From positions 1 to 64,000 of the forward strand of contig JAGBKK010000031.1 of NCBI GenBank assembly GCA_017934045.1: a stretch of DNA of 64,000 nucleotides. Reading direction: 5' to 3'. The DNA comes from Neisseriaceae bacterium. GTDB lineage: Bacteria > Pseudomonadota > Gammaproteobacteria > Burkholderiales > Neisseriaceae. Below, piece by piece: positions 45,759 through 54,065 of this stretch. Position 1 is the stretch's first letter. Each line of letters starts with the position of its first letter. The notes beneath the pieces were generated by a model that saw nothing but the letters and a program-made list of their open reading frames with translations, made no database searches and was not told the origin of the DNA. The position numbers and the translations under genes are program-made.

Positions 45759-46568
45759 TTATTTCTTCACGCCACCAAATACGCCATGCAATTTTTGGCT
45801 TTTGTCGTTAAACGAACCTGCCAAGTTGGCAGCATTGGTGCCGTAAAATTTACCTTCTGCCGAGCCTGTTTTGTTAGCAGTGCCTTGAAATGTATTGGCT
45901 TGAATTTTGGCATCAACGGTTACAGGTTTTAAGGTGAATGAAGAACTCTCCCATTGACCGATACTGCCTTTCAAAGTTTTATTTTTGAAATTCGCCGTCA
46001 GTTGCGTCTTTCCTATTGCCAATGGATTGGGGTCGCTTAAATTTGAATTATAATTGCCTTGTTTAACAGCAATAGCTTGCCCAGTGTAAGTAACATCATC
46101 TGCTTGTTTTTCCAACGCTTTCATTTCTTCGATTGAAGTGGGCATACCTTGGTAAAACAACGCCATTTGTGCAACATCTTGCGTTGCAGTTGCGAACATT
46201 CCCCAACCATAACGAGCATAGGCAGTATCCCCGCCTGATACAATAAATGCTGTATCTGTCTCATATTCATAAAATTTAAAATCACCAGTAGTTTGCAGGC
46301 TGCCATTGGTCAAAGGAAAGGTTTTATTGCCAATTTTTAATTGCGTGATATTACCGTCCTGCCCTGCTTGTGTCGTTGTTGGCGTGTTCAAGGGAATAAG
46401 ATTGTTGTCATAATCTTTTTGGGTGATCATCCAGACAACATTTTGTTCTTTCATGGTGAAAGGTTGGACGGATTGATTAACTTGCACGCCATCATCACCA
46501 CCGCCGCCGCCACAGGCAGTAAGCGTTAATAAAGAAGTTGTCATTGCGGTGAAAAACAATTTATTCAT
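45759..46568 (-). CDS. Surface lipoprotein, TbpB/Slam-dependent type
   Basis: The 269-residue protein has a lipoprotein signal (MNKLFFTAMTTSLLTLTACG, Cys19), a GGGGGDDG anchor linker, a central domain and a C-terminal beta-barrel-like part: KFYGTNAANLAGSFND and LHGVFGGVKK. This ending is typical of TbpB-like and factor-H-binding-like Neisseria lipoproteins exported by Slam. Ligand unknown. A palindrome resembling a Fur site and an (AT)n run lie upstream, so iron and phase control are both possible. No receptor or Slam gene is adjacent. Confidence 0.75.
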   Translation of the reverse strand: MNKLFFTAMTTSLLTLTACGGGGGDDGVQVNQSVQPFTMKEQNVVWMITQKDYDNNLIPLNTPTTTQAGQDGNITQLKIGNKTFPLTNGSLQTTGDFKFYEYETDTAFIVSGGDTAYARYGWGMFATATQDVAQMALFYQGMPTSIEEMKALEKQADDVTYTGQAIAVKQGNYNSNLSDPNPLAIGKTQLTANFKNKTLKGSIGQWESSSFTLKPVTVDAKIQANTFQGTANKTGSAEGKFYGTNAANLAGSFNDKSQKLHGVFGGVKK

Positions 46569-46685
46569 TATGGTTCTCCTGTTGGATAAAAAATGAAAAA
46601 TTAAACAAAATCGCTTGTTGTTTATTATGGCAAATCAGTTGCATAAATTCAAGAAAATAGATGATTAAAATTATTGTAAATTATT

Positions 46686-46719
46686 GATATATATATATAT
46701 GAATATCATTATTATGATA
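46686..46719 (-). promoter_or_regulatory. (AT)n run and Fur-like palindrome upstream of the surface lipoprotein gene
   Basis: A run of about seven AT units (46687-46700) is followed by TATCAT-TATT-ATGATA (46704-46719), a perfect 6-4-6 inverted repeat similar to part of the Fur consensus GATAATGATAATCATTATC. It lies about 120-150 bases before the ATG at 46568. Confidence 0.4.
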
Positions 46720-46751
46720 AAAATACAACATATTTCAGGCTGCCTGAAAAT

Positions 46752-46784
46752 AAAAAAAAGCCGTTCAATTTGAACGGCTTTTTT
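46752..46784. terminator. Terminator downstream of serC
   Basis: AAAAAAAAGCCGTTCAA / TTGAACGGCTTTTTT, a perfect stem with A and T tracts on both sides, eight bases from the serC stop. It works for serC on the minus strand. Confidence 0.88.
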
Positions 46785-46791
46785 ATGCGAT

Positions 46792-47901
46792 TTAGCCATA
46801 GCGTTTTTGAAATTCGCTCATAAAGTCGATTAGGGCTTCTACGCCTTGCAAGGGCATGGCGTTGTAAATGCTGGCACGCATGCCGCCCATGCTTTGGTAG
46901 CCTTTTAACAAACGCAAGCCACGCGTTGTGGATTCTTGGGCGAAGAGCAAATCCAATTCTTTCGTTGGCGTATGGAAAATCACATTCATTTGCGAACGTG
47001 CTTTGGGGGCGATTTTGTTGGTGTAAAAACCGCCGCTGTTGTCAATCGCTTCATACAACACTTTGGCTTTCAAGGCGTTAATGGTTTGCATTGCCGCCAC
47101 ACCGCCTTGCGATTGCAACCAGCGGAATACCAAACCTGCAATGTAAATCGGATAAGTCGCAGGCGTGTTGTACATACCTTGACGATTGACATGCGATTTG
47201 TAATTCCACACATCAGGAATGCGGTCGGAACAACGGTCGAGCAAGTCTTCACGAATAATCACAATGGTCGCCCCTGACGGACCAATGTTCTTTTGTGCTC
47301 CTGCGTAAATCAAACCAAAATCCGACACATTCACAGGGCGAGAGAGAATTTCGCTCGACATATCGCACACCATCGGCGGCATAGACGGATTGGGTTTGGG
47401 AATTTCACGATACTGCACGCCATGCACGGTTTCGTTAATCACATAATGCACAAACGCCGAATCAGGGCTGGTATCCCAATCTTCTGGGGCGGGCAAGTCG
47501 GTGTAGTTATACAAATCGCCACCGTGTGCTGCCAAATGGATTTCGGTATTCGGCGAGAGTTTGCCCATTTGTCCGTGGGCAATGCGGCTCCAATTTCCTG
47601 TAACCACAGAATCCACACGGTCAAAGCCGTTTGCCAAGTTCATCACCGTCATATTAAATTGTGCCGATGCTCCGCCTTGCAAAAACAACACACGATAATT
47701 AGACGGAATATTCAACAACTGACGCAAATCTTGTTCGGCGTGATACAGAATGCTCATAAAAGCGTCCGAGCGATGGCTCATCGTCATCACCGAAAAACCT
47801 GTGCCGTTGTAGTCGTGCATTTCCGACTGTGCTTGCGTTAAAACGCTTTCAGGCAACACGGCAGGACCTGCGGAAAAGTTATAAATGGTGGGCATTGTCA
47901 T
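46792..47901 (-). CDS. serC: Phosphoserine aminotransferase
   Basis: PLP enzyme of serine synthesis that also acts in the DXP-dependent route to vitamin B6. The 369-residue protein has YNFSAGPAVLPESVL, FLQGGASAQFNMTVMNL, YAGAQKNIGPSGATIV (PLP Lys in QKN) and the C-terminal GGMRASIYNAMP. The frame is open to 47964, but the ATG at 47901 gives the family length; 47895 (MPTIYNF) is also possible. Confidence 0.96.
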   Translation of the reverse strand: MTMPTIYNFSAGPAVLPESVLTQAQSEMHDYNGTGFSVMTMSHRSDAFMSILYHAEQDLRQLLNIPSNYRVLFLQGGASAQFNMTVMNLANGFDRVDSVVTGNWSRIAHGQMGKLSPNTEIHLAAHGGDLYNYTDLPAPEDWDTSPDSAFVHYVINETVHGVQYREIPKPNPSMPPMVCDMSSEILSRPVNVSDFGLIYAGAQKNIGPSGATIVIIREDLLDRCSDRIPDVWNYKSHVNRQGMYNTPATYPIYIAGLVFRWLQSQGGVAAMQTINALKAKVLYEAIDNSGGFYTNKIAPKARSQMNVIFHTPTKELDLLFAQESTTRGLRLLKGYQSMGGMRASIYNAMPLQGVEALIDFMSEFQKRYG

Positions 47902-48079
47902 TTTGTAAAAACCTATTTCAAATTCAAAATCGATAAAGGGTTGATTGTAGTTTTTTGCGACCACTTATTCAAGAGATAAATGGTTTTTTTTCAGGCTGCC
48001 TGAAAGAAAAATATCGTTAATATTCTCAAATAATTAAGTTAAAAATTCTGTGATTAACCAAAAATCAGATAAATTAGGC

Positions 48080-48108
48080 TTGACAAGCCATTTTGCACCC
48101 CCTATAAT
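48080..48108 (+). promoter_or_regulatory. Consensus promoter of tRNA-Lys
   Basis: TTGACA (48080-48085), a 17-bp spacer and TATAAT (48103-48108), both boxes perfect. Transcription would start near 48115, about 27 bases before the mature tRNA. Confidence 0.88.
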
Positions 48109-48141
48109 CCGCAATTCATTTTACTTTCCTTTCAGTGTAAG

Positions 48142-48217
48142 GGGTCGTTAGCTCAGCCGGTAGAGCAGCGGACTTTTAATCCGTTGGTCGAGCGTTCGAA
48201 TCGCTCACGACCCACCA
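48142..48217 (+). tRNA. tRNA-Lys (anticodon TTT)
   Basis: A 76-base cloverleaf: acceptor GGGTCGT/ACGACCC, D arm GCTC-AGCCGGTAGA-GCAG region, anticodon loop CTTTTAA with anticodon TTT, T loop TTCGAAT, and an encoded CCA. Single tRNA gene with its own promoter and terminator. Confidence 0.97.
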
Positions 48218-48224
48218 AACTTTA

Positions 48225-48259
48225 ACAGCATAGTCGTTTGATTGTGCTGTATTTTTTTT
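48225..48259 (+). terminator. Terminator after tRNA-Lys
   Basis: ACAGCA ... TGCTGT stem with a run of eight T, eight bases after the CCA. Confidence 0.75.
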
Positions 48260-48289
48260 ATATAAAAGGTTTTTCAGGTAGCCTGAAAC

Positions 48290-49228
48290 TTATTCTTTGG
48301 GCAGTTTCACCGCCAAATTTTCGGGGAAATTTTGATTTGTGCTGATATACGCTGTTGCGGTTAATCCGCCTTTAAGATAGTGTTTATATTTCAAAGCAAT
48401 ATCTTTATCGATGACCAATTTCACACGGAACATCAATTTTTCCCGTTCGCTTTTGGTTTCCACATATTTGGGCGTAAATTGGGCTTGGTTGGCAATAAAC
48501 GACACTTTCGCAGGAAAAACCGCGTTTTGTCCGTCAATCGCAATGCGTGCGTCATCGCCCACGGCAATTTCAGGCAGCCGACCTACTGGCACAAAGATTT
48601 GGGCGGAAACATCGGTAGGGTCAAGCAGGGAGATAATTTTCATACCTGCCCCCACCACTTCGCCTTTGTCTGCCAAACGATATTCCACCGTGCCGTCAAG
48701 TGGCGATTTAAGCGTCATATCGTTGTTGATATTTTCAATGCGTGCCATTTGTGCGTTGGCTTCATCAACCGCCGCACGAGCCGCGTCTATGCCTGATTTT
48801 TCGGCTTTGACTTGAATTTGGCGTTTTTGCAATTCGCTGTTAGAAACCAAATGATCTTTATATAAATTTTGGGCATTTTTCAAATCCAAATCAGCATTTG
48901 CCTGTTTTTGTTTTTGGGCATTCAAAGCCGCTTTGGCTCTGGCTTTGGCTGATTGTGCGGCAGCAAGTTGAGCCGCCGCTTGCGTATCTTCCAACTTCAC
49001 CAATGGTTGTCCTACGCTAATTTCATCGCCTTCATTCACAAAAATATCTTCAATTTTGCCTGCATACAAAGAGGCAATATCGGTGCGACCCATTTCCAAA
49101 CGCACATTACCTGCAATAATGTTTTCAGGCAGCCTATTTTTATCGGCAGATATTTTTTGATACGCCAAAAAACCTGTAATGGCAACAATCATCAATAAGG
49201 GGAAAAGAAGTTTTTTAAGTTTTTTCAT
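48290..49228 (-). CDS. HlyD-family efflux adaptor (membrane fusion protein)
   Basis: Periplasmic adaptor linking an inner-membrane pump to an outer-membrane channel. The 312-residue protein has an N-terminal anchor (about 7-25), the split biotinyl-lipoyl domain (AGKIEDIFVNEGDEISVGQPL and LKSPLDGTVEYRLADKGEVV), a coiled-coil hairpin rich in Ala, Gln and Lys (about 80-165) and a beta-barrel domain. It resembles YbhG/YhiI-type adaptors. No pump gene lies beside it: downstream is tRNA-Lys, upstream a DUF1016 gene. Confidence 0.88.
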   Translation of the reverse strand: MKKLKKLLFPLLMIVAITGFLAYQKISADKNRLPENIIAGNVRLEMGRTDIASLYAGKIEDIFVNEGDEISVGQPLVKLEDTQAAAQLAAAQSAKARAKAALNAQKQKQANADLDLKNAQNLYKDHLVSNSELQKRQIQVKAEKSGIDAARAAVDEANAQMARIENINNDMTLKSPLDGTVEYRLADKGEVVGAGMKIISLLDPTDVSAQIFVPVGRLPEIAVGDDARIAIDGQNAVFPAKVSFIANQAQFTPKYVETKSEREKLMFRVKLVIDKDIALKYKHYLKGGLTATAYISTNQNFPENLAVKLPKE

Positions 49229-49260
49229 TTGCTTTATTCCTTTTCAGGCTGCCTGAAAGA

Positions 49261-50250
49261 TTATTTTAATTTGATATATTCTTGTTGTAATTCTTTTAAT
49301 AATTCTTCTTCGCTGGGTAAATATAATTTATATTTAGACGCAAAGATTTGATTTTGATTTTCAGGCAGCGTAAATTTAACCACACTTTCATTTTTATCTG
49401 CACACAACACAATACCAATCGGCGGATTATCGTGTTCATTCATCAATTCTCGTTCATAATAATGAACATACATTTGCATTTGTCCTAAATCTTGGTGTGT
49501 TAATTCGCCCATTTTCAAATCAATTAAAACAAAACATTTTAAAATATAATTATAAAAAACCAAGTTAATATAAAAATGTTTATCGTCAAAATTGATATGT
49601 TGTTGTCGTGCAACAAATGAAAAGCCACGCCCTAATTCTAATAAGAATTTTTGTAAATGCGTAATTAAAGTGGTTTCTAAATTATTTTCATATAAATCTT
49701 TTATGTCATCTAAACCCAAAAATTCTAAAACATAAGGGTCGCGAATAATATCTTCTGGCGTTTTGGGTTCTAATGTTTGTATTTCAGCGGCAACAGCGTA
49801 TTTATTTTGCGATGATAATAAGCGTTCGTAAAAATGCGTATTGATTTGCCTTTGTAACTGCCGTACGCTGTAATTAGCTTTAAGCGTTTCTTGCAAATAA
49901 AATTCGCGTGCGTTGGGGTTTTCAACTTTAATCAATGCACAATAATGCGACCAACTTAATTGGTCAGACAGTGTCTGACCTTTTTGAAAAGTCAAATAAA
50001 ACAATCGCATATTTTTAAGATTGGTTACAGTAAAGCCTTTACCATAATCTGCGGTTAAGCGTTCTGATAGTTTTTTAATGAGACGACTACCGTATTCCGC
50101 ACGCTCCGCACCGCCTTGTTGTTCAACAATGCGTTTGCCAATTAACCAATAGGCTTCAACCATCGCAAAATTCACCGCACGATAAACTTTATTTTTTGCT
50201 TTGTCTAAAATACTTTTGATTTCATTATAAAAATTTTGTTCGCTGTGCAT
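49261..50250 (-). CDS. DUF1016 / PDDEXK nuclease-domain protein (YhcG-like)
   Basis: The 329-residue protein has an N-terminal DUF1016_N domain (YWLIGKRIVEQQGGAERAEYG, SWSHYCALIKVENP) and a C-terminal PDDEXK-type domain (HFYINLVFYNYILKCFVLIDLK, with the Asp...Asp-x-Lys core). Related proteins are often found near restriction systems and mobile DNA; a nuclease role is predicted only. It is more AT-rich than the efflux genes on either side, and appears inserted between them. A partial DUS encodes TLPENQN. Confidence 0.87.
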   Translation of the reverse strand: MHSEQNFYNEIKSILDKAKNKVYRAVNFAMVEAYWLIGKRIVEQQGGAERAEYGSRLIKKLSERLTADYGKGFTVTNLKNMRLFYLTFQKGQTLSDQLSWSHYCALIKVENPNAREFYLQETLKANYSVRQLQRQINTHFYERLLSSQNKYAVAAEIQTLEPKTPEDIIRDPYVLEFLGLDDIKDLYENNLETTLITHLQKFLLELGRGFSFVARQQHINFDDKHFYINLVFYNYILKCFVLIDLKMGELTHQDLGQMQMYVHYYERELMNEHDNPPIGIVLCADKNESVVKFTLPENQNQIFASKYKLYLPSEEELLKELQQEYIKLK

Positions 50251-50300
50251 TGTTTTGTCCTTTTATTTAATCTTTCAGGCAGCCTGAAAATTTAATTATC

Positions 50301-51704
50301 TCACGGCTGACTGCCCAATGCTCGATAGAGTGCGATTGTGCTTAAATGGCGGTCTCGGTTGGTGTTGATTTCTTCTTGTTCAATGGCGATTTCGTCTAAT
50401 TTGGCACGCAACACTTCGTTGTATAGGGCGTAGCCATTCGCAAACAAACGCTTTTGGGCGTTGTGGCGTTGTTTTGCCGTTGTGTTTGCCGTGTCTAATT
50501 GTTGCGAGCGTTTGTCTAATAAAATCCGCGTGTGATATGCCGTATCCACTTCTTGCAAAGCGTCTAAAACCTGTTGTTGATAATCTGCCATAGCGGCGTT
50601 TAATTCGGCTTCTTTGGCTTGGATATTGTGCTTGATTTTGCCAGCGGTGAAAATCGGCAGTTGCACGCCTGCGTTAAACAGTGTGCCTTGAAAACCTGTG
50701 CCGCTTGATGAAATACCGATTCTGCCCATTTCGCCCAAAAATTGTAAGGTAAAGCGTGGCAGTAAATCGGCTTTGGCAGATGCAACATTAGCCGCCGCTG
50801 CTTGAACAGACACTGCTTTTGAGCGAATATCAGGACGCAGAAGCAAAATATCAGACGGCACAAAACCTGTGGGGGGCGTGGGGGTTTGGGGTAGGGCGTT
50901 TTTATTTTCAGGCAGCCTGAAAGATTGCGGGTTTTGCCCCGTTAAAACAGCGAGTTGCTGTTCTTGTTCATGGCGTAATGCGGTTAAAGCGGTTTTTTGT
51001 GCGGCTAATTTTTCAAGCGTCATTTGCGTTTCTAAAATATCCGCTTTTTGTGTTTGCCCTGCGTTAAAACGCCCTTCGGCATATCGTTGTAACTCTTTGA
51101 TGATATTGATATTTTTATCTATTAAGTGCAGGGTTTTGTCGTTTGCCACAATTTGACAATACAACACCGCAATTTTTGCCGCAATCGCCTGTTGCAAATA
51201 TTCTGTTTGATAACTTGCTGATTGTGCTTGAAATTTAACACTGTCTGCGTCTGCGGTTTTTTTACCAAAAATATCAGGTTCCCAAGACGCAGAAAAACCC
51301 AAAGCCATCACACCGTCATCAACTTTGATTTTATTCGGCATAACAGATGATAAAAACGGATTATCTTTCAAAGGGTTATCTATGGATATGTTTTGATAAC
51401 CCAAATGGCTAGACACACCTGCTTGCGGCAGTAAATCGGCTTTGGCGGTTTGGGCATATTCATTGGCGGCTTGAACGCGTTGTAAGGCAGCCTGAATGCT
51501 GAAATTTTTTTCAATACCTGTGCGAATTAAATCCGTTAAAACAGGATCTTGCCACGCCTGATACCACGCGATTAAATTGCTTTTTTCACCTTGCGGCAGA
51601 TAACGAAAAGTGTCGCCAATTATGGGCGACATTTGCATATCCACTGTCTGCGTAGCACAAGCGGTGAGCATACACGCCAAAAGGAGTGAAATTTTTTTCA
51701 TCAT
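50301..51704 (-). CDS. Outer-membrane efflux lipoprotein, NodT/TolC family
   Basis: The 467-residue protein has a lipoprotein signal (MMKKISLLLACMLTACATQ), two OEP repeats with IQAALQRVQAANEYAQTAKADLLPQ split over residues 68-95 and PTGFVPSDILLLRPDIRS, the NodT-type signature. It forms the channel of a tripartite exporter with the HlyD-type adaptor encoded downstream. A complete DUS encodes FRLPENKN at about residue 265. The inner-membrane component is missing from this locus. Confidence 0.9.
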   Translation of the reverse strand: MMKKISLLLACMLTACATQTVDMQMSPIIGDTFRYLPQGEKSNLIAWYQAWQDPVLTDLIRTGIEKNFSIQAALQRVQAANEYAQTAKADLLPQAGVSSHLGYQNISIDNPLKDNPFLSSVMPNKIKVDDGVMALGFSASWEPDIFGKKTADADSVKFQAQSASYQTEYLQQAIAAKIAVLYCQIVANDKTLHLIDKNINIIKELQRYAEGRFNAGQTQKADILETQMTLEKLAAQKTALTALRHEQEQQLAVLTGQNPQSFRLPENKNALPQTPTPPTGFVPSDILLLRPDIRSKAVSVQAAAANVASAKADLLPRFTLQFLGEMGRIGISSSGTGFQGTLFNAGVQLPIFTAGKIKHNIQAKEAELNAAMADYQQQVLDALQEVDTAYHTRILLDKRSQQLDTANTTAKQRHNAQKRLFANGYALYNEVLRAKLDEIAIEQEEINTNRDRHLSTIALYRALGSQP

Positions 51705-52054
51705 ATTTTCAGGCAGCCTAAAATAAGTATTCTATTATAGATAAATATTATTGTCCGTTAAAATCTTTCAGGCAGCCTGAAAAGATATTATTTTGTTTTT
51801 CACAGAGACACGGAGAATATAAAAAAATGTTGATAATACAATTAGTTAATTTTAATTTTCGTGTTCTCTGTGTCTTGGTGAGAGATAATAAAAACGCTGT
51901 GAGAAATTAAAATTCTTTTTGGTTTCGCTAGAAATTTGTTTTCAGGCTGCCTGAAAAATTTTAGCGGACAATAATCATTTTTTTATGATCACACGGTAAC
52001 GGTTTTTCTTTAAAGAAACGCCTGAAAAACCCTGATTTTTGCTTGAAGAGTTTC

Positions 52055-52160
52055 TATAGTCAAACAAATTCAAAAGTGAAACAGGCGGTGTGTCGAAGAC
52101 AGTATAAACAATACGGCAAGACACACCAACGCATTTCAATTTTGAAGTTGTTTGACTATA
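52055..52160. mobile_element. CREE copy I, TATAGTCAAACAAA/C type
   Basis: A 106-bp copy, same orientation as copy C (core on the minus strand). One arm has AAACAAATTC where the other has GAAGTTGTTT, a single mismatch between the arms. It lies just past the ccp terminator. Confidence 0.9.
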
Positions 52161-52176
52161 TCATTCACAGCACAAA

Positions 52177-52199
52177 AAAGGCGACCGAAGTCGCCTTTG
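52177..52199 (-). terminator. Terminator downstream of ccp
   Basis: AAAGGCGAC-CGAA-GTCGCCTTT, a perfect stem with tetraloop, 26 bases past the ccp stop, with an A tract that gives T on the minus strand. Confidence 0.82.
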
Positions 52200-52224
52200 T
52201 TCGTAGTTAGGGAAACGCAACTAC

Positions 52225-53301
52225 TTATTTTTTGTGGTGATCCATATGTGGGGTATTCGGACCTGCTGCTGGCAATGTTGGCATTGTGCGTGCTTGTGCC
52301 GATACTTCGCCAGTTAAGGCATTCAAGAAAGTGGTGATGCTCTTCACATCTTTGGCTTTCATTTTTTGACCTAACTGTGCTTGACCCATAATTTCAACCG
52401 CTTTTTCCAAGCTCCACACAGAACCGTCGTGGAAGTATGGATAGGTGCGAGCCACATTACGCAAACCTGGTACGCGGAATACATTCATATCGCTTTCAGA
52501 TTTGGTAACTTCAAAGCGACCTTCGTCAGGTTTTTTGGAGCCTGTGAATTTCCAGTAAGGACCATCAACCAAACCGAATTTTTGATATTGGTCACCGCCC
52601 ATACCAACGCCAGTGTGGCAAGCCACGCAACCAACATCGATAAAGGCTTTCAAACCAGCTTTTTCTTCTTTGGTCAAAGCATTCACATCGCCACGCAAGT
52701 ATTGGTCAAAGCGAGTAGGTGTGAGCAATGTGCGTTCAAATGCACCGATTGCGGCGGTAGCGTTTTTGAAATTCACATTGTTTGCACTCTTACCGAATGC
52801 AGCGTCAAACATGGGTTGATAGCCAGGAATAGAACGCAATACTTTTTCAACGGCTGCTTCGTTAGGCATAGCCATTTCGGCAGGGTTGAGCATTGGGCCA
52901 CCTGCTTGTTCTTCCACATCTTTGGCACGACCGTCCCAGAATTGGGCGATAAACAAAGAAGAGTTCAAAACAGAAGGTGCGTTACGACCGCCGAAGCCGC
53001 CAGTAACCCCTTTGGAGAAAGATTGGTTATCCACACCGTAGGTAGCCAAGTTGTGGCAAGTGTTACATGCTTGCACTTGGTCTGCCGACAAGCGTGGGTC
53101 ATAGAACAATGCTTGACCTAATTTGATTTGTGCATCAGTTACTTTTTTCACTTTTTGCATTTCATCGAAAGTAGGCAAGGGTTTAAAAATCCCTTGTGCT
53201 TGTGCCAACAAGTCGGAGTCAGCGTCTGCGAATGCCGCAGAACTCATTGCCAACGAGGCTACGATGGCGGACAATACAACTTTGCGAGATTTAATACTCA
53301 T
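52225..53301 (-). CDS. ccp: Cytochrome c peroxidase, di-haem
   Basis: Periplasmic enzyme that reduces hydrogen peroxide with electrons from cytochrome c. The 358-residue protein has a signal peptide (about 1-25, ending AAFA), haem motifs CNTCH (79-83) and CVACH (225-229), and the peroxidase pattern NAPSVLNSSLFIAQFWDGRA. The ATG at 53301 has AAGGA upstream; the frame open to 53382 crosses the promoter. The C-terminus has a His-rich end (HMDHHKK). An FNR-type promoter is upstream. Confidence 0.95.
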   Translation of the reverse strand: MSIKSRKVVLSAIVASLAMSSAAFADADSDLLAQAQGIFKPLPTFDEMQKVKKVTDAQIKLGQALFYDPRLSADQVQACNTCHNLATYGVDNQSFSKGVTGGFGGRNAPSVLNSSLFIAQFWDGRAKDVEEQAGGPMLNPAEMAMPNEAAVEKVLRSIPGYQPMFDAAFGKSANNVNFKNATAAIGAFERTLLTPTRFDQYLRGDVNALTKEEKAGLKAFIDVGCVACHTGVGMGGDQYQKFGLVDGPYWKFTGSKKPDEGRFEVTKSESDMNVFRVPGLRNVARTYPYFHDGSVWSLEKAVEIMGQAQLGQKMKAKDVKSITTFLNALTGEVSAQARTMPTLPAAGPNTPHMDHHKK

Positions 53302-53347
53302 AGTAAGGTTCCTTTCTTTTGAGTGATACAGATAATCTGCACCTACC

Positions 53348-53389
53348 TTTATACGCACTTCATTATTTGGGCATTTTGACACAAGTCAA
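53348..53389 (-). promoter_or_regulatory. FNR-type class II promoter of ccp
   Basis: TTGAC-ACAA-GTCAA (53376-53389) is a perfect inverted repeat close to the FNR consensus TTGAT-N4-ATCAA. TATAAA on the minus strand at 53353-53348 gives a start near 53341, so the centre of the site (53382.5) is at about -41.5, the classical activator position. Regulation of ccp by FNR is known in Neisseria. Confidence 0.75.
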
Positions 53390-53538
53390 AAATCTATGAA
53401 CCCATTATTTATCATAAAACAATACTATTACCTAAAAAGAGAATACCTAAATTAGGCTTTATAAATATACTATTGATAATAAGTATTAAATATATTTAAT
53501 TTGCAGAACTATACGATATATATCAATGACTTATATTT

Positions 53539-54039
53539 TTACGCAAAGAATTTAGGCAAATAATTACTGTGCTTGCGATGAATGATAAAATCTCGCAATA
53601 ATGGTGATAGTCGATTTTTTTGTGCCGTATCTGGTGTTGTAAAAAAGTCAGCAATCACTTCGGCTTGTTGTTCCATATTGAGTTGATTGAATTTTTTATT
53701 TATTTTATGGGCATAACGATAGGCTGCCTGAAAAAAATAGCCGCCTGATAAAAAAATGAAAACGCCCGCCAACAACACAGGAAAACCGTTTTGCGACTGC
53801 CAAATATGCGTCATTTCGTGAATAAACCAGCGTTTCATCGCATTATTGTGTTGCGTAAAATCATCGCAAAAAAAACGGCGTGGAAAATAAATGCGTCCGC
53901 CAAAACTCATTGCGGTATTTAATTTTAACCAATCAAAGGGCATGGCAAAAATTTTCACCGTTTCACAGTTAATACTGTCGGCAAAAATCGATTGCACTAA
54001 TTGAATTTCATTGGCTGTGAGTGGGCGATGGGAAAACAT
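53539..54039 (-). CDS. Hypothetical protein with HExxH motif and membrane segment
   Basis: The 166-residue protein has RWFIHEMTHIWQSQNG (His74, Glu75, His78), the zinc-metalloprotease signature also seen in DUF4157-like domains, then a hydrophobic segment (PVLLAGVFIFLSGGYFF). A third ligand could be Glu in EQQAEVIADFF, a typical downstream position. Whether it is an active protease is unknown. An arm-truncated DUS near 53721 encodes FQAAYR. It lies between ccp and darP. Confidence 0.65.
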   Translation of the reverse strand: MFSHRPLTANEIQLVQSIFADSINCETVKIFAMPFDWLKLNTAMSFGGRIYFPRRFFCDDFTQHNNAMKRWFIHEMTHIWQSQNGFPVLLAGVFIFLSGGYFFQAAYRYAHKINKKFNQLNMEQQAEVIADFFTTPDTAQKNRLSPLLRDFIIHRKHSNYLPKFFA

Positions 54040-54065
54040 AAATGATTCTTTCAGGCTGCCTGAAA

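Larger units (their letters stand above)
51705..52224. other. Intergenic region with DUS, an inverted repeat, a CREE and a terminator
   Basis: No gene seen in 520 bases. Contents: DUS at 51.77 and 51.94 kb; an imperfect inverted repeat CACAGAGACACGGAGAA (51801-51817) / TTCTCTGTGTCTTGGTG (51864-51880), 13 of 17 pairs, of a kind I associate with intergenic repeats in many bacterial genomes; a CREE at 52055; and the ccp terminator at 52177. Confidence 0.7.

Noticed and set aside
47293..47841. A 182-codon plus-strand ORF
   Set aside because: Antisense to serC, His/Arg-rich, typical of a shadow frame.
48224..48260. TAGTCGTTTGA after tRNA-Lys as a CREE remnant or att site
   Set aside because: It is the loop of a plain terminator; no duplicated tRNA end or integrase gene was seen.
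52381..53121. A 246-codon plus-strand ORF
   Set aside because: Antisense to ccp, whose haem motifs and signal peptide are clear.
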